Assembly: GCF_015667585.1 (NCBI RefSeq)
Contig: NZ_JADPEG010000010.1
Location: 62,001-126,000, forward strand
Source of the DNA: Clostridium sp. D33t1_170424_F3
GTDB taxonomy: Bacteria; Bacillota; Clostridia; Oscillospirales; Acutalibacteraceae
Direction of reading: 5' to 3'
DNA length: 64,000 nucleotides
Shown: positions 8,587 to 16,263 of the stretch, in pieces
Position numbering within the stretch: the stretch's first letter is position 1
Layout of the letters: each line of letters begins with the position of its first letter
Made by a program: the position numbers and the translations under genes
The notes under the pieces: generated by a model
What the model was told of the DNA's origin: nothing
The model's input: only the letters and a program-made list of their open reading frames with translations
Database searches by the model: none

Positions 8587-8709
8587 AGTATGGAACAGAC
8601 AAAATACAGGACAAAAATTTCCCTTTGGTTGGACATTTGGAGATTCTTTTCCATATTCCGGTAAAAAAGTGCATTTTATGAATATGGTGAAAACTTATGC
8701 GCAGAACGC
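8587..8709. other. Non-coding part of the 312-base prfB / RING-protein intergenic region
   Basis: Gene-free stretch between two divergent promoters. I see no ORF and no known RNA. The only structure is an 8-bp inverted repeat CCATATTC (8651-8658) / GAATATGG (8680-8687) with a 21-base spacer, which could be an operator or chance. Confidence 0.5.
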
Positions 8710-8738
8710 TTGCAGTTTTTCTGAAAAACAGATAAAAT
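8710..8738 (+). promoter_or_regulatory. Sigma-A promoter for the RING/zinc-ribbon gene
   Basis: TTGCAG (8710-8715), 17-base spacer, TAAAAT (8733-8738), about 70 bases before the ATG at 8811. Confidence 0.65.
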
Positions 8739-8810
8739 AATATATTACAGGCTGCATATCAGCAGCATTCATCAGCCAACATGGTTTTCAAAAATTAAGG
8801 AGGACCTTAA

Positions 8811-9875
8811 ATGGATTATATCGGTTTGAAATGCCCTGTGTGCGGCAAACCGTTTACCACAGACGATGATATCGTCGTCTGCCCGGAATGCGGCGCGCCC
8901 TATCATCGCGCCTGCTACCAGGAAGCTGGACATTGTATTTTTGAAGAAAAGCACGGCACCCCGGACGCCTGGAAACCGCAGAGCGAGAAGGAACCGGAGG
9001 AACAACCGGGTAAAAAGTGTTTCCGCTGCGGCAAGATCAATGCGGAAAACGCACTGTTCTGCGACCAGTGCGGACAGATGCTCAGTGAAAATGCCGCCGG
9101 AAATCCACCGCCCGCACCGGCAAGCTATGTGCCATACGGAAAACAGACGCGGAATGACGTTCCGCCCTATCAGAATCCGGGTATGCCCAACCAACCTTAC
9201 GGAATGCCAAATCAGCCAATGCCTTTTGCAATTGACCCAACCGGCGGCGTGCGGCCGGAGGAACCGATTGAAGCGGACATAACAGCCGACGACATGGCCA
9301 AATTTGTCCAGAACAATCCACAGTATTATGTCCCGGCTTTTTTCAATTTAAAACGCTATCGCCGAAATCGGTTTAACTTTGCCGCATTTTTATTCTCCGG
9401 CGGCTGGATGCTCTACCGCAAACAGTACAAATGGGGAACCATTATCACGGTTCTGCAGGCGCTGGTCTACGTACTTTCTACATACGTTTCCTTCTGCTTT
9501 ACCACGCCGCTGATCACCGACCTGATGCGTCAGATCGGCGTGGACCTCAGCACCGCCTATCCCACCATGGAGCAGTCTCTGGAATTCATGTCCCTGCTGA
9601 TGCAGCAGGCGCCGTGGCAGATTTTTTTGATCTGGGTGCCCAGCATCCTGTCTTTTGTGCGCCTGGGCATTATGCTGTTTACCGGCTTTAACGGAAACCG
9701 GATGTACCTGAACCACTGCGCCAGCAAAATCCAGACCATCCGCACGGAGAATCCCGACGCGGCGGACTGTGCCGTGCGCCTGCAGCTGCAGGGCGGCGTC
9801 AATACCTCTCTGGCAATCTGTCTGCTGGTCTGTTACATGATCGTGATTTATTTGCCCCAGCTTTTGCTATACTAG
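8811..9875 (+). CDS. Prokaryotic RING/zinc-ribbon membrane protein with DUF2628-like domain
   Basis: A 354-residue protein built from three parts. The N-terminus (residues 8-50: CPVCG, CPECGAPYHRACY, then GHC) resembles the prokaryotic RING-finger family 1. A second zinc ribbon follows at about 67-88 (CFRCGKINAENALFCDQCG). After a Pro/Asn/Gln-rich linker (about 100-145) comes a membrane domain that opens with YRRNRFNFAAFLFSGGWMLY, the hallmark of DUF2628, and has about three or four hydrophobic segments up to the C-terminus. The zinc part should face the cytoplasm. The start has a strong AAGGAGG. Function unknown; the architecture suggests a membrane sensor or scaffold. Confidence 0.82.
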   Translation: MDYIGLKCPVCGKPFTTDDDIVVCPECGAPYHRACYQEAGHCIFEEKHGTPDAWKPQSEKEPEEQPGKKCFRCGKINAENALFCDQCGQMLSENAAGNPPPAPASYVPYGKQTRNDVPPYQNPGMPNQPYGMPNQPMPFAIDPTGGVRPEEPIEADITADDMAKFVQNNPQYYVPAFFNLKRYRRNRFNFAAFLFSGGWMLYRKQYKWGTIITVLQALVYVLSTYVSFCFTTPLITDLMRQIGVDLSTAYPTMEQSLEFMSLLMQQAPWQIFLIWVPSILSFVRLGIMLFTGFNGNRMYLNHCASKIQTIRTENPDAADCAVRLQLQGGVNTSLAICLLVCYMIVIYLPQLLLY

Positions 9876-9934
9876 TATCATTGGGCGCGACAGCGGTTTT
9901 ACGCGCTTTTATCTGATTATAAGGAGGACCTCCC

Positions 9935-10810
9935 ATGAAGGTAACAAAAGCAGTTATTCCCGCCGCCGGCCTCGGAACCAGAGTGCTGCCGGCCACCAAA
10001 TCCATGCCAAAGGAAATGCTGCCGATTGTGGACAAGCCTGCGATCCAGTATATTGTCGAAGAAGCCGTTCATTCCGGCATCACGGATATTCTGATTATCA
10101 CCAATCGCGGCAAGGGCCTGATCGAGGACCATTTTGACCGCGTGCCGGAGCTGGAAGCGCGCCTGACCAGCGGCGGGCCGAAAAAAGAAAAAATTCTGAA
10201 GGAAATCGTGGATATTTCCCATATGGCGAACATCTACTTTGTCCGCCAGAAGGAAACGCGCGGCCTCGGCCACGCCGTCAACTGTGCGCGCTCCTTCGTC
10301 GGCAACGAACCGTTCGCGGTCCTGTACGGCGACGATGTGATTATCGGAGAAGACCCGGCCTGCGCACAGCTGATCCGCGCCTATGAAGAATTCGGACTGG
10401 GCGTGCTGGGCGTCAAGGAAGTGACCGCGGAAGCCATCACCAAGTACAGTTCTCTCAAGGTGGACAACATCCACGACAATTATTATAAATGTACGGACAT
10501 GGTGGAAAAGCCCACGCCGGATAAAATCATGTCTCTGTTTTCTATCCTGGGACGCTGCATCCTGACGCCGGACATCTTTGACATTTTGGACAGCACCGCG
10601 CCCGGTGCGGGCGGAGAAATCCAGCTGACCGACGCCATGGGAACGATGGCGCGCAGCAAAGGCATGGTCGCCGTGGACTTTACCGGTACCCGTTACGATA
10701 TGGGAAACAAGCTGGGTATTATGCAGGCTTCCGTAGAAGTGGCCCTCAAGCATCCGGAAATCGGCGGCGCGTTCCGCCAATATCTGAAGGAAATCAGCAA
10801 AACCTTATAA
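9935..10810 (+). CDS. galU: UTP-glucose-1-phosphate uridylyltransferase
   Basis: A 291-residue cytoplasmic nucleotidyltransferase that makes UDP-glucose from UTP and glucose 1-phosphate, feeding cell-wall polymers, glycolipids and galactose metabolism. The N-terminal nucleotide-binding loop AAGLGTRVLPATKSMPKEML (residues 10-29) is nearly invariant in GalU. VDKPAIQYIVEEA, the FAVLYGDDVI metal-binding Asp region, and GAGGEIQLTDAM near residue 225 also match. Length is usual for the family. Start from AAGGAGG 8 bases upstream. It stands alone between a membrane protein gene and the ribosomal protein operon, which has its own promoter. Confidence 0.96.
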   Translation: MKVTKAVIPAAGLGTRVLPATKSMPKEMLPIVDKPAIQYIVEEAVHSGITDILIITNRGKGLIEDHFDRVPELEARLTSGGPKKEKILKEIVDISHMANIYFVRQKETRGLGHAVNCARSFVGNEPFAVLYGDDVIIGEDPACAQLIRAYEEFGLGVLGVKEVTAEAITKYSSLKVDNIHDNYYKCTDMVEKPTPDKIMSLFSILGRCILTPDIFDILDSTAPGAGGEIQLTDAMGTMARSKGMVAVDFTGTRYDMGNKLGIMQASVEVALKHPEIGGAFRQYLKEISKTL

Positions 10811-10842
10811 TATTTGAAAACCCGGGTATTAAAAAGTTTTTA

Positions 10843-10871
10843 TTGACGCGAACCCGCTTCGCTGATATAAT
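10843..10871 (+). promoter_or_regulatory. Sigma-A promoter for the rpsF-ssb-rpsR operon
   Basis: TTGACG (10843-10848), 17-base spacer, TATAAT (10866-10871). The expected start point is near 10878, giving a 76-base leader. Confidence 0.88.
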
Positions 10872-10877
10872 AGATTC

Positions 10878-10935
10878 GTTAGCCGCATCATGGCTACGAT
10901 CCTTGCTCCGGAGGTTCATCTGGGGCCTAACGTCC
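10878..10935 (+). promoter_or_regulatory. Candidate S6:S18-binding leader of rpsF
   Basis: The predicted mRNA starts with GTTAG (10878-10882), which pairs with CTAAC (10927-10931) just before the Shine-Dalgarno AAGGAGGTG (10938-10946). The enclosed arm holds CCG trinucleotides (10883-10885 and 10908-10910). A conserved rpsF 5'-UTR element recognised by the S6:S18 complex is known in many bacteria. Position and a CCG-bearing arm fit, but I have not matched the full consensus. Confidence 0.45.
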
Positions 10936-10953
10936 AGAAGGAGGTGCAATACA

Positions 10954-11268
10954 ATGCCAGAAGTAAAAAATTCCTATGAAACCGTTTTCATTCTTTCCAC
11001 CAAACTGGGAGAAGACGGCATCGCGGCACTGGTTCAGAAGTTCAAGGATTTGATCGCTGCAAACGGCACGGTCGACGGCGTTGACGAGTGGGGCAAGCGC
11101 AGACTTGCTTATCTGATCAACAAAGAGGCCGAGGGTTACTATGTGCTGATCGATTTCACGAGCGTTCCTGCTTTTACCGCGGAGCTCGACCGTATTTACA
11201 AGATCACCGACGGTGTTCTTCGTTCTCTGATCATCAAGAAAGAACCCGAAAAAGCGAAGAAAGAGTGA
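10954..11268 (+). CDS. rpsF: 30S ribosomal protein S6
   Basis: S6 (104 residues) binds the central domain of 16S rRNA as a dimer with S18, which is encoded two genes downstream. The sequence shows the family's opening (NSYETVFILSTKLGED), the DEWGKRRLAYLINKEAEGYY strand-helix, and the LRSLIIKKE strand at the C-terminus. A longer reading from 10843 would add 37 residues inside the promoter and leader; the ATG at 10954 has AAGGAGGTG 7 bases upstream and is the true start. First gene of rpsF-ssb-rpsR. Confidence 0.96.
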   Translation: MPEVKNSYETVFILSTKLGEDGIAALVQKFKDLIAANGTVDGVDEWGKRRLAYLINKEAEGYYVLIDFTSVPAFTAELDRIYKITDGVLRSLIIKKEPEKAKKE

Positions 11269-11273
11269 TTTAG

Positions 11274-11765
11274 ATGCTCAATGTTGCTATATTGATGGGA
11301 CGCCTTGTGGCCGATCCTGAATTGCGCCACACTGCGAACGATATTTCCGTTACCAGCTTCACGCTCGCTGTAGACCGCTCGTACGTAAAGTCCGGCGCGG
11401 ACAGACAAACCGATTTTATCGACATTGTCGCCTGGCGCAGCACTGCGGATTTTGTATGCAAATACTTCCGCAAAGGCCAGCTGGTGGCCGTGCAGGGCGC
11501 GATTCAGACCCGCACGTATACGGATAACCAAGGCAACAAGCGCAAAGCTTTTGAGATCGTGGCGGACAACGTCCATTTTGCCGAATCCAAGCGCGACAGC
11601 GCCTCCGGCAGCGGCAATTACGCCAACAACTATGGCGGCGGTTACGAAAGCAATAATTATCACTCCAGAACAGAGACCGTTGCAGAACAGCCCGCACCCG
11701 CTTATACCAGCGGAAACACGGGCGACTTTGAGGAGATTCCCTCCGACGATGATCTGCCGTTCTGA
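11274..11765 (+). CDS. ssb: Single-stranded DNA-binding protein
   Basis: SSB (163 residues) coats single-stranded DNA as a tetramer during replication, repair and recombination. Residues 1-105 form the OB fold (MLNVAILMGRLVADPELR, VDIRAW-like FIDIVAWRSTADFVCKYF, GNKRKAFEIVADNVHF). A Gly/Asn/Ser-rich flexible linker follows, and the chain ends in the acidic tip SDDDLPF, the docking site for partners such as PriA, RecO and DNA polymerase subunits. It starts 5 bases after rpsF; its Shine-Dalgarno is within the rpsF end (AAAGAGTGA), so translation is probably coupled. Confidence 0.97.
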   Translation: MLNVAILMGRLVADPELRHTANDISVTSFTLAVDRSYVKSGADRQTDFIDIVAWRSTADFVCKYFRKGQLVAVQGAIQTRTYTDNQGNKRKAFEIVADNVHFAESKRDSASGSGNYANNYGGGYESNNYHSRTETVAEQPAPAYTSGNTGDFEEIPSDDDLPF

Positions 11766-11800
11766 TTTCCCAAAAAGAATGAGAAAAGGAGGTTTCCATC

Positions 11801-12058
11801 ATGGCATATAACAACGACAGACCGGAGCGCGACAACCGCCGTGGCCGCAAGGGCCGCAAAAAGGTTTGCAGCTTCTGCGTCGATAGAATCGATACGATCG
11901 ATTACAAGGATGTGGCCAAGCTTCGCCGCTTTATTTCCGAAAGGGCAAAGATTCTGCCCCGCCGTGTGACCGGCACTTGTGCGCATCACCAGCGTGAACT
12001 GACCGTCGCGATCAAACGCGCCCGTCATCTTGCGCTGCTTCCGTTCAGCAGTGACTGA
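11801..12058 (+). CDS. rpsR: 30S ribosomal protein S18
   Basis: S18 (85 residues) joins S6 on the 30S platform. The N-terminal tail is Arg/Lys-rich; the conserved core includes [31 protein letters not shown] and [26 protein letters not shown]. The paired cysteines CSFC make this the zinc-associated (C+) form rather than the cysteine-less form. AAAGGAGG precedes the ATG. Last gene of the operon, followed by a strong terminator. Confidence 0.97.
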   Translation: MAYNNDRPERDNRRGRKGRKKVCSFCVDRIDTIDYKDVAKLRRFISERAKILPRRVTGTCAHHQRELTVAIKRARHLALLPFSSD

Positions 12059-12073
12059 TTGATTTTGCATTTC

Positions 12074-12100
12074 AAGCGGACGCAATTGCGTCCGCTTTTT
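12074..12100 (+). terminator. Terminator of the rpsF-ssb-rpsR operon
   Basis: AAGCGGACGCAATTGCGTCCGCTT is a near-perfect hairpin with a very short loop, followed by TTT-C-TTTTT, 15 bases after the rpsR stop. Confidence 0.92.
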
Positions 12101-12132
12101 CTTTTTATCTGAATAACGACAGGAGGATCCCT

Positions 12133-12921
12133 ATGCTTATCGATGCGCATGTCCATATGTTTTCCGAGAAAATCGCTCAAAAGGCACTCATCAATCTTGC
12201 AAACATCTGTAAAAGCCCCTATTTTACCAATGGCACGCTTGCAGATACCAAAGAAAAGCTGCAGGAATGGGGCGTCGACGCGGCCTTTGCAATGAATATT
12301 GCCACCAAACCCAGCCAGCAGACCATTGTCAACAACTGGGCCGCCTCCATCGATGACTCCATGTTCTATTCCTTCGGTTCGATACATCCGGATGCGCCGG
12401 ATGCACTTGATGAACTGCGGCGCATCAAGGAACTGGGGCTGTACGGCGTCAAGCTGCATCCGGACTACCAGGAATTCATGATTGACGATCCAAGGCTCTT
12501 CCCCATTTACGACGCGATTGCCGCGTTGGAACTGCCGGTCACCTTCCACACCGGATGGGACCCCCTGTCCCCCAACCTCGTCCACGCTTCCCCAAGAGCG
12601 GTGGTCAAGGTTGCCAGGCAGTTTCCCAAGCTGACCATTATCGCAGCGCACATGGGCGGTATGGCGCTTTACGGGGAATCCGAGGAATATGTCGCAGGAC
12701 AAAACATCTTCATTGATACGGCAATGTCGGCGCGCCTCTGCCAACCGGAGCAGTTTGAACGAATTGTCTCCAAACACGGTTCCGAGCGGGTGCTTTTTGG
12801 CAGCGACTGTCCGTGGAGCCGATCCTGCGATGAATTTGATTTTATCGAACGCACCCATCTGAGCGACCGGGAAAAAGAAAACATTTACTATAAAAACGCG
12901 CAGGCGCTGCTGCGTCTTTGA
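12133..12921 (+). CDS. Amidohydrolase-2 family metal-dependent hydrolase
   Basis: A 262-residue TIM-barrel hydrolase of the amidohydrolase superfamily. The metal-binding HxH is at the N-terminus (IDAHVHMF, His6 and His8). Later barrel strands show YGVKLHPDYQ, VTFHTGWD and IIAAHMGG, and the chain ends FGSDCPWS, with the family's catalytic Asp, and NIYYKNAQALLRL. This fits family members that act as hydrolases or decarboxylases on small cyclic or aromatic acids; substrate is unknown. AGGAGG stands 7 bases before the start. It follows the rpsR terminator and may have its own promoter, which I could not pick out. Confidence 0.85.
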   Translation: MLIDAHVHMFSEKIAQKALINLANICKSPYFTNGTLADTKEKLQEWGVDAAFAMNIATKPSQQTIVNNWAASIDDSMFYSFGSIHPDAPDALDELRRIKELGLYGVKLHPDYQEFMIDDPRLFPIYDAIAALELPVTFHTGWDPLSPNLVHASPRAVVKVARQFPKLTIIAAHMGGMALYGESEEYVAGQNIFIDTAMSARLCQPEQFERIVSKHGSERVLFGSDCPWSRSCDEFDFIERTHLSDREKENIYYKNAQALLRL

Positions 12922-12925
12922 ACAA

Positions 12926-12982
12926 TGGAAACGCCCCGTGATAAGTGGTTCAAAGAAAACCACTTATTACGGGGCGTTTCCA
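12926..12982. repeat. Long 25-bp-stem inverted repeat
   Basis: TGGAAACGCCCCGT-G-ATAAGTGGTT (12926-12950) is the reverse complement of 12958-12982 except at one position, around a 7-base loop. Transcribed from the plus strand that exception is a G-U pair, so the RNA helix would be 25 bp without a break. No T-run follows on either side, so it is not an ordinary intrinsic terminator. Confidence 0.8.
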
Positions 12983-12984
12983 TA

Positions 12985-13019
12985 CAAAAATGCGGCATTG
13001 GAGATTTCTCCACGCCGCA
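12985..13019 (-). terminator. Terminator of the PASTA pseudokinase gene
   Basis: Minus strand: TGCGGC-TGGAGA / TCTCCA-GCCGCA hairpin followed by TTTTTGT, 16 bases after the stop codon. Confidence 0.8.
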
Positions 13020-13034
13020 CTGTAATCTCTGAAT

Positions 13035-14792
13035 TTATTCTGACATCCGAGGAGCCGTCTGCCCCTCGATTCCAGCCGAAGAATCTTCCTCAGAGGAAGA
13101 CGAAGGCTCTAATTCATCCTTTTTGGGGCCGCTGCTGATTACAAGGACCACCTGCGAACCATACGCAAGGAGGTCTCCTTCGCTTTTGTTCTGGTACCCA
13201 ATGGTCAACCCTGCTTCTACAACGTCGCTGTACGCTTCCGTTTTTGTTGGAACAAACCCCGCCGCCGTTACGGTTGTGGACGCTTCGGCCAGCGTCATTC
13301 CAAAAACAGACGGGAGTTTGCGCATTTCCGCGCCTTTGCTCACTACGACTACAATGGAGGTTCCATACTCTACCATCTCACCCGGCGCCGGAGATTGGGA
13401 AATGATCTCGCCCTCCGGTACTTCATTGTTAAACTGTTCCGAGGAACGGAGTATCTGGTACTCTCCGCCGGAAGACGTCGTTTCCGTGAGAGAAGCATAG
13501 CTCTGGCCAATCAGGGTTGGTACTTCAATCAACTCGCCCGTGTTTTCCGCAGGGATGCTGGAAGCAAGGGGCGCCATCGCGGGCGATTCCGAAGAGGCGC
13601 CGGAACTGGTTTCAGACTGTCCGCTTACAGTTGACATGGAATTTGCACCGGTCTGCAGCGGCACCATCCCTCCATTGGACAACCAGAAAACACCGATCGC
13701 CGTAAAGAGCACCAAAGCCAACGCACAGGGAATGAGCACCCATGCGGCCGCGGGCGCACTACTTTTCTTCTTCTCCGAATAAGAGGAGGAAGCCTGCAGC
13801 AGCACCTCCGGGTCTTCAATCGTCGCCGTAATCGTAGGCGCGGCGGAAAGCTCCGCGCGCAACCGTTCAAACGTAGCGGTTCTCTGATCCGGCATCACCT
13901 GCAAAGCGTTCGCCAAAGCCGTCACCACGTGCGGCGGAATCGTCCGCAGGATCGAGGTGGAGATCAGCAGGCGGGCGTCTGTGCGGCGTTTTAAAGCGTC
14001 CTGCGGCAGCTCTCCTGTCAACGCAAAAAAGAGGGAGGAAGCAAAACCATAGACGTCCGTGGCTTCGTCCGGCGCGTAACCCACCACATATTGTTCGATA
14101 GCCGCGCATCCCGGCACCAGATGCATCGGCAGCTCCGTATCCGCGCGGCGGATCGCCGGAATACAAAAACCGCCCAGCTTCATTTTCCCATCCTTCATGA
14201 TACAGAGCGTATCCGGAGAGATTCCCAGGTGGTTGATCTTTGCCGCGTGCATGGTACTGAGCGCGGATAAAACCGGCATAAACAACGGGCGGGCTTCATT
14301 CCAGCCCAAGCTACCGCCGCTGCGCTCGATAAAATAGCGCAGCGTAATGCTTTCTTCCCACTCTGAGACCGTATAAGCCGTGTGGTTTTCTTCAAAAATA
14401 TCATAGCTTTGAATGATTGGGGTCAAATCGCGCAGATGCGCAATCTCGCGGGAAAAACTTAAAAAATCCGCCAGATACTGGCTGAAGACCAGCTCGCTTC
14501 CCGCCTTTACCCGAATCTCCGTGCTGCCGTCCGTTCTCCCGCAAATCGCCTGCGGAAAAAACTCCCGTAGTTCAACCGGAATATGCAGAACCGTATCATA
14601 TCCGATATAAAGGGTTCCTTCTCCATTGCTGGATTTTGCACTTCCTACAATATACCGGTCCTGCAGGACCGTGCCAACCGGCAGCGCATACGGCTCCTGT
14701 ACACCGCCCGACTGGCAGCCGCAATGGGGACATTCATTTTTTCCGGCTGTATCGGACATGCAGTTCATGCACAGATTTTCAAAGCCAGTCAT
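13035..14792 (-). CDS. Zinc-ribbon PASTA-domain pseudokinase
   Basis: A 585-residue membrane protein with the layout of a PASTA Ser/Thr kinase but without a working active site. Order: zinc ribbon (Cys8, Cys11, Cys21, Cys24), kinase-like domain (about 45-315), a low-complexity stretch, one transmembrane segment (about 350-371), an outside Ser-rich linker, and two PASTA repeats (about 420-487 and 489-555). In the kinase fold the VAIK lysine aligns with Arg76 (VELREFFP), HRD reads His188-Leu-Gly190, the following Asn is Thr195, and DFG reads Gly208-Phe-Cys210. The fold itself seems kept (TDVYGFASSLFFALTGELP). PASTA repeats bind peptidoglycan fragments, so this is likely a wall-sensing scaffold. 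It is followed by its own terminator; yebC is convergently placed upstream on the same strand. Confidence 0.85.
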   Translation of the reverse strand: MTGFENLCMNCMSDTAGKNECPHCGCQSGGVQEPYALPVGTVLQDRYIVGSAKSSNGEGTLYIGYDTVLHIPVELREFFPQAICGRTDGSTEIRVKAGSELVFSQYLADFLSFSREIAHLRDLTPIIQSYDIFEENHTAYTVSEWEESITLRYFIERSGGSLGWNEARPLFMPVLSALSTMHAAKINHLGISPDTLCIMKDGKMKLGGFCIPAIRRADTELPMHLVPGCAAIEQYVVGYAPDEATDVYGFASSLFFALTGELPQDALKRRTDARLLISTSILRTIPPHVVTALANALQVMPDQRTATFERLRAELSAAPTITATIEDPEVLLQASSSYSEKKKSSAPAAAWVLIPCALALVLFTAIGVFWLSNGGMVPLQTGANSMSTVSGQSETSSGASSESPAMAPLASSIPAENTGELIEVPTLIGQSYASLTETTSSGGEYQILRSSEQFNNEVPEGEIISQSPAPGEMVEYGTSIVVVVSKGAEMRKLPSVFGMTLAEASTTVTAAGFVPTKTEAYSDVVEAGLTIGYQNKSEGDLLAYGSQVVLVISSGPKKDELEPSSSSEEDSSAGIEGQTAPRMSE

Positions 14793-14859
14793 GTCGCTTC
14801 CTCCGCTTTATCAATGTTTGGAAAGGATATATCCTTATTGTTGCTGAAAAAAATCCGTT

Positions 14860-15606
14860 TTATTCGTCGTCATCCTCATCCGCATTTTCCCAGTTATGCC
14901 AAACATTCTGCACATCGTCGTTGTCTTCCAGTGCATCCAAAAGCTTCCGCATCTTAATGATGGACTCTTCTTCTGTCAAAGCGGTATAGGTGCTCGGAAC
15001 CATTTCCACCTCGGCGGAAACAAATTCATAGCCCTTCTGCGTCAGATCATCCAGAACGCCGCTGAAGTCCTCCGGCTCGGTGTATACCTCAAATACGTCC
15101 TCGTCGGCCTGAAAATCCGAAGCGCCCGCCTCCAGGCAGTCCTCCATGACCTTGTCCTCTTCCAGTCCCTCTTTTTCGATCACGATAACGCCCTTCTGAG
15201 AGAACATAAAGGAAACGCAGCCCGTGGTTCCCAGATTGCCGCCAAACTTGTCAAAATAGTGGCGCACATCGCCTGCCGTACGGTTGCGGTTGTCCGTCAG
15301 GGCCTCTACGATTACGGCGATGCCGTTCGGGCCATACCCTTCATAGGTCATGTTTTCATACTTGGTATCGTCGCCTTCGCCCGCCGCCTTTTTGATGATG
15401 CGGTCGATATTTTCGTTCGGCACGTTCGCCGCCTTTGCCTTAGCAATACAGTCCTTCAACTTGGAGTTGGAAGCCGGATCCGGACCGCCGCCTTCTTTTA
15501 CAGCTACCGCCAATTCACGGCCGATTTTGGTAAAAATCTTCGCTTTTGCGCCGTCGGTCTTTTCCTTTTTCCTTTTAATGTTGTTCCACTTAGAATGGCC
15601 TGACAT
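14860..15606 (-). CDS. yebC: YebC/PmpR family transcriptional regulator
   Basis: A 248-residue cytoplasmic protein of the YebC/TACO1 family, described as DNA-binding regulators and, more recently, as factors easing ribosome stalling. The N-terminus [21 protein letters not shown] is diagnostic. [35 protein letters not shown] and [23 protein letters not shown] follow, then the two alpha/beta domains and an acidic Asp/Glu-rich C-terminus. Length is normal. AGGAGG precedes the ATG. A 67-base gap separates it from the downstream pseudokinase gene. Confidence 0.95.
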   Translation of the reverse strand: MSGHSKWNNIKRKKEKTDGAKAKIFTKIGRELAVAVKEGGGPDPASNSKLKDCIAKAKAANVPNENIDRIIKKAAGEGDDTKYENMTYEGYGPNGIAVIVEALTDNRNRTAGDVRHYFDKFGGNLGTTGCVSFMFSQKGVIVIEKEGLEEDKVMEDCLEAGASDFQADEDVFEVYTEPEDFSGVLDDLTQKGYEFVSAEVEMVPSTYTALTEEESIIKMRKLLDALEDNDDVQNVWHNWENADEDDDE

Positions 15607-15692
15607 ATAAAATCCTCCTGCATGTTAAAGTCTCCGGACCGGGCCGTTAATCCGCTCTGATTCCGGATATGATAGAATTTTGTAAGTTTACA

Positions 15693-16262
15693 TTACGTTT
15701 TATCATAGCACATTTCTCTCTTTATGGCAAGGGCCGCGCCTTTCGCGCGCTCCGAAGCCTCCGCTGCTTCCCGCTCTGCCGCACGGTCCGTCCCGCTCCA
15801 GACAACCGTATCTACCAGGCGGGTATTCATCACGGAAAAGATCATCTTGAGCTGCCGCTCCATGACTTCCGCTCCGTCGCCGCTGCCGCAGGCGGCCAGC
15901 AGTACCGCGCGCTTCGGTTTTTCAATCGGCGGCTTCTTCCCCAGGGAAAACCGCGCCTCAAAATATCGCTGGGTGCGGTCCATAACCGCCTTGAGCGGCG
16001 CGGGAAAGGTAAGGTTGTAAACCGGGCTCGCGACAACCAGCAGGTCGGCCCGCCGGATATACGTATCAATCCTGTCAAAGTCCGGATTGGAGCAGCCTTC
16101 CTTTTTTTTGCAATAGCCGCAGGCTGTACAGGGCGCAATCTGTTCCGCATACGCGTCCACAAAATCCACTGCCCTGCCGTCAAACGGCTCCAGAAAGGCA
16201 CGCAGCAGCCGGGCAGTGTGTCCGTCCGCGTGCGGAGAACCGTACAAAACCAGAATCTGCAT
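15693..16262 (-). CDS. Flavodoxin-fold NAD(P)H-dependent FMN reductase
   Basis: A 189-residue cytoplasmic flavoprotein. The N-terminus MQILVLYGSPHADGHTARLL is the FMN-phosphate loop of the NADPH-dependent FMN reductase/iron-sulfur flavoprotein group. CTACGYCKKKEGC at about residues 47-59 gives a CxxCxxC motif with a further Cys, which in related iron-sulfur flavoproteins can bind a cluster. SPVYNLTFPAPLKAVMDRTQR is the typical flavin-contacting segment. It begins one base from the pyrB stop, so the two are cotranscribed. Redox partner unknown; iron-sulfur cluster binding is an inference. Confidence 0.83.
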   Translation of the reverse strand: MQILVLYGSPHADGHTARLLRAFLEPFDGRAVDFVDAYAEQIAPCTACGYCKKKEGCSNPDFDRIDTYIRRADLLVVASPVYNLTFPAPLKAVMDRTQRYFEARFSLGKKPPIEKPKRAVLLAACGSGDGAEVMERQLKMIFSVMNTRLVDTVVWSGTDRAAEREAAEASERAKGAALAIKREMCYDKT

Positions 16263-16263
16263 C

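Noticed and set aside
8651-8687. 8-bp inverted repeat between prfB and the RING gene as an operator
   Set aside because: Short, long spacer and no matching regulator; could be chance, so kept only as a note in the intergenic entry.
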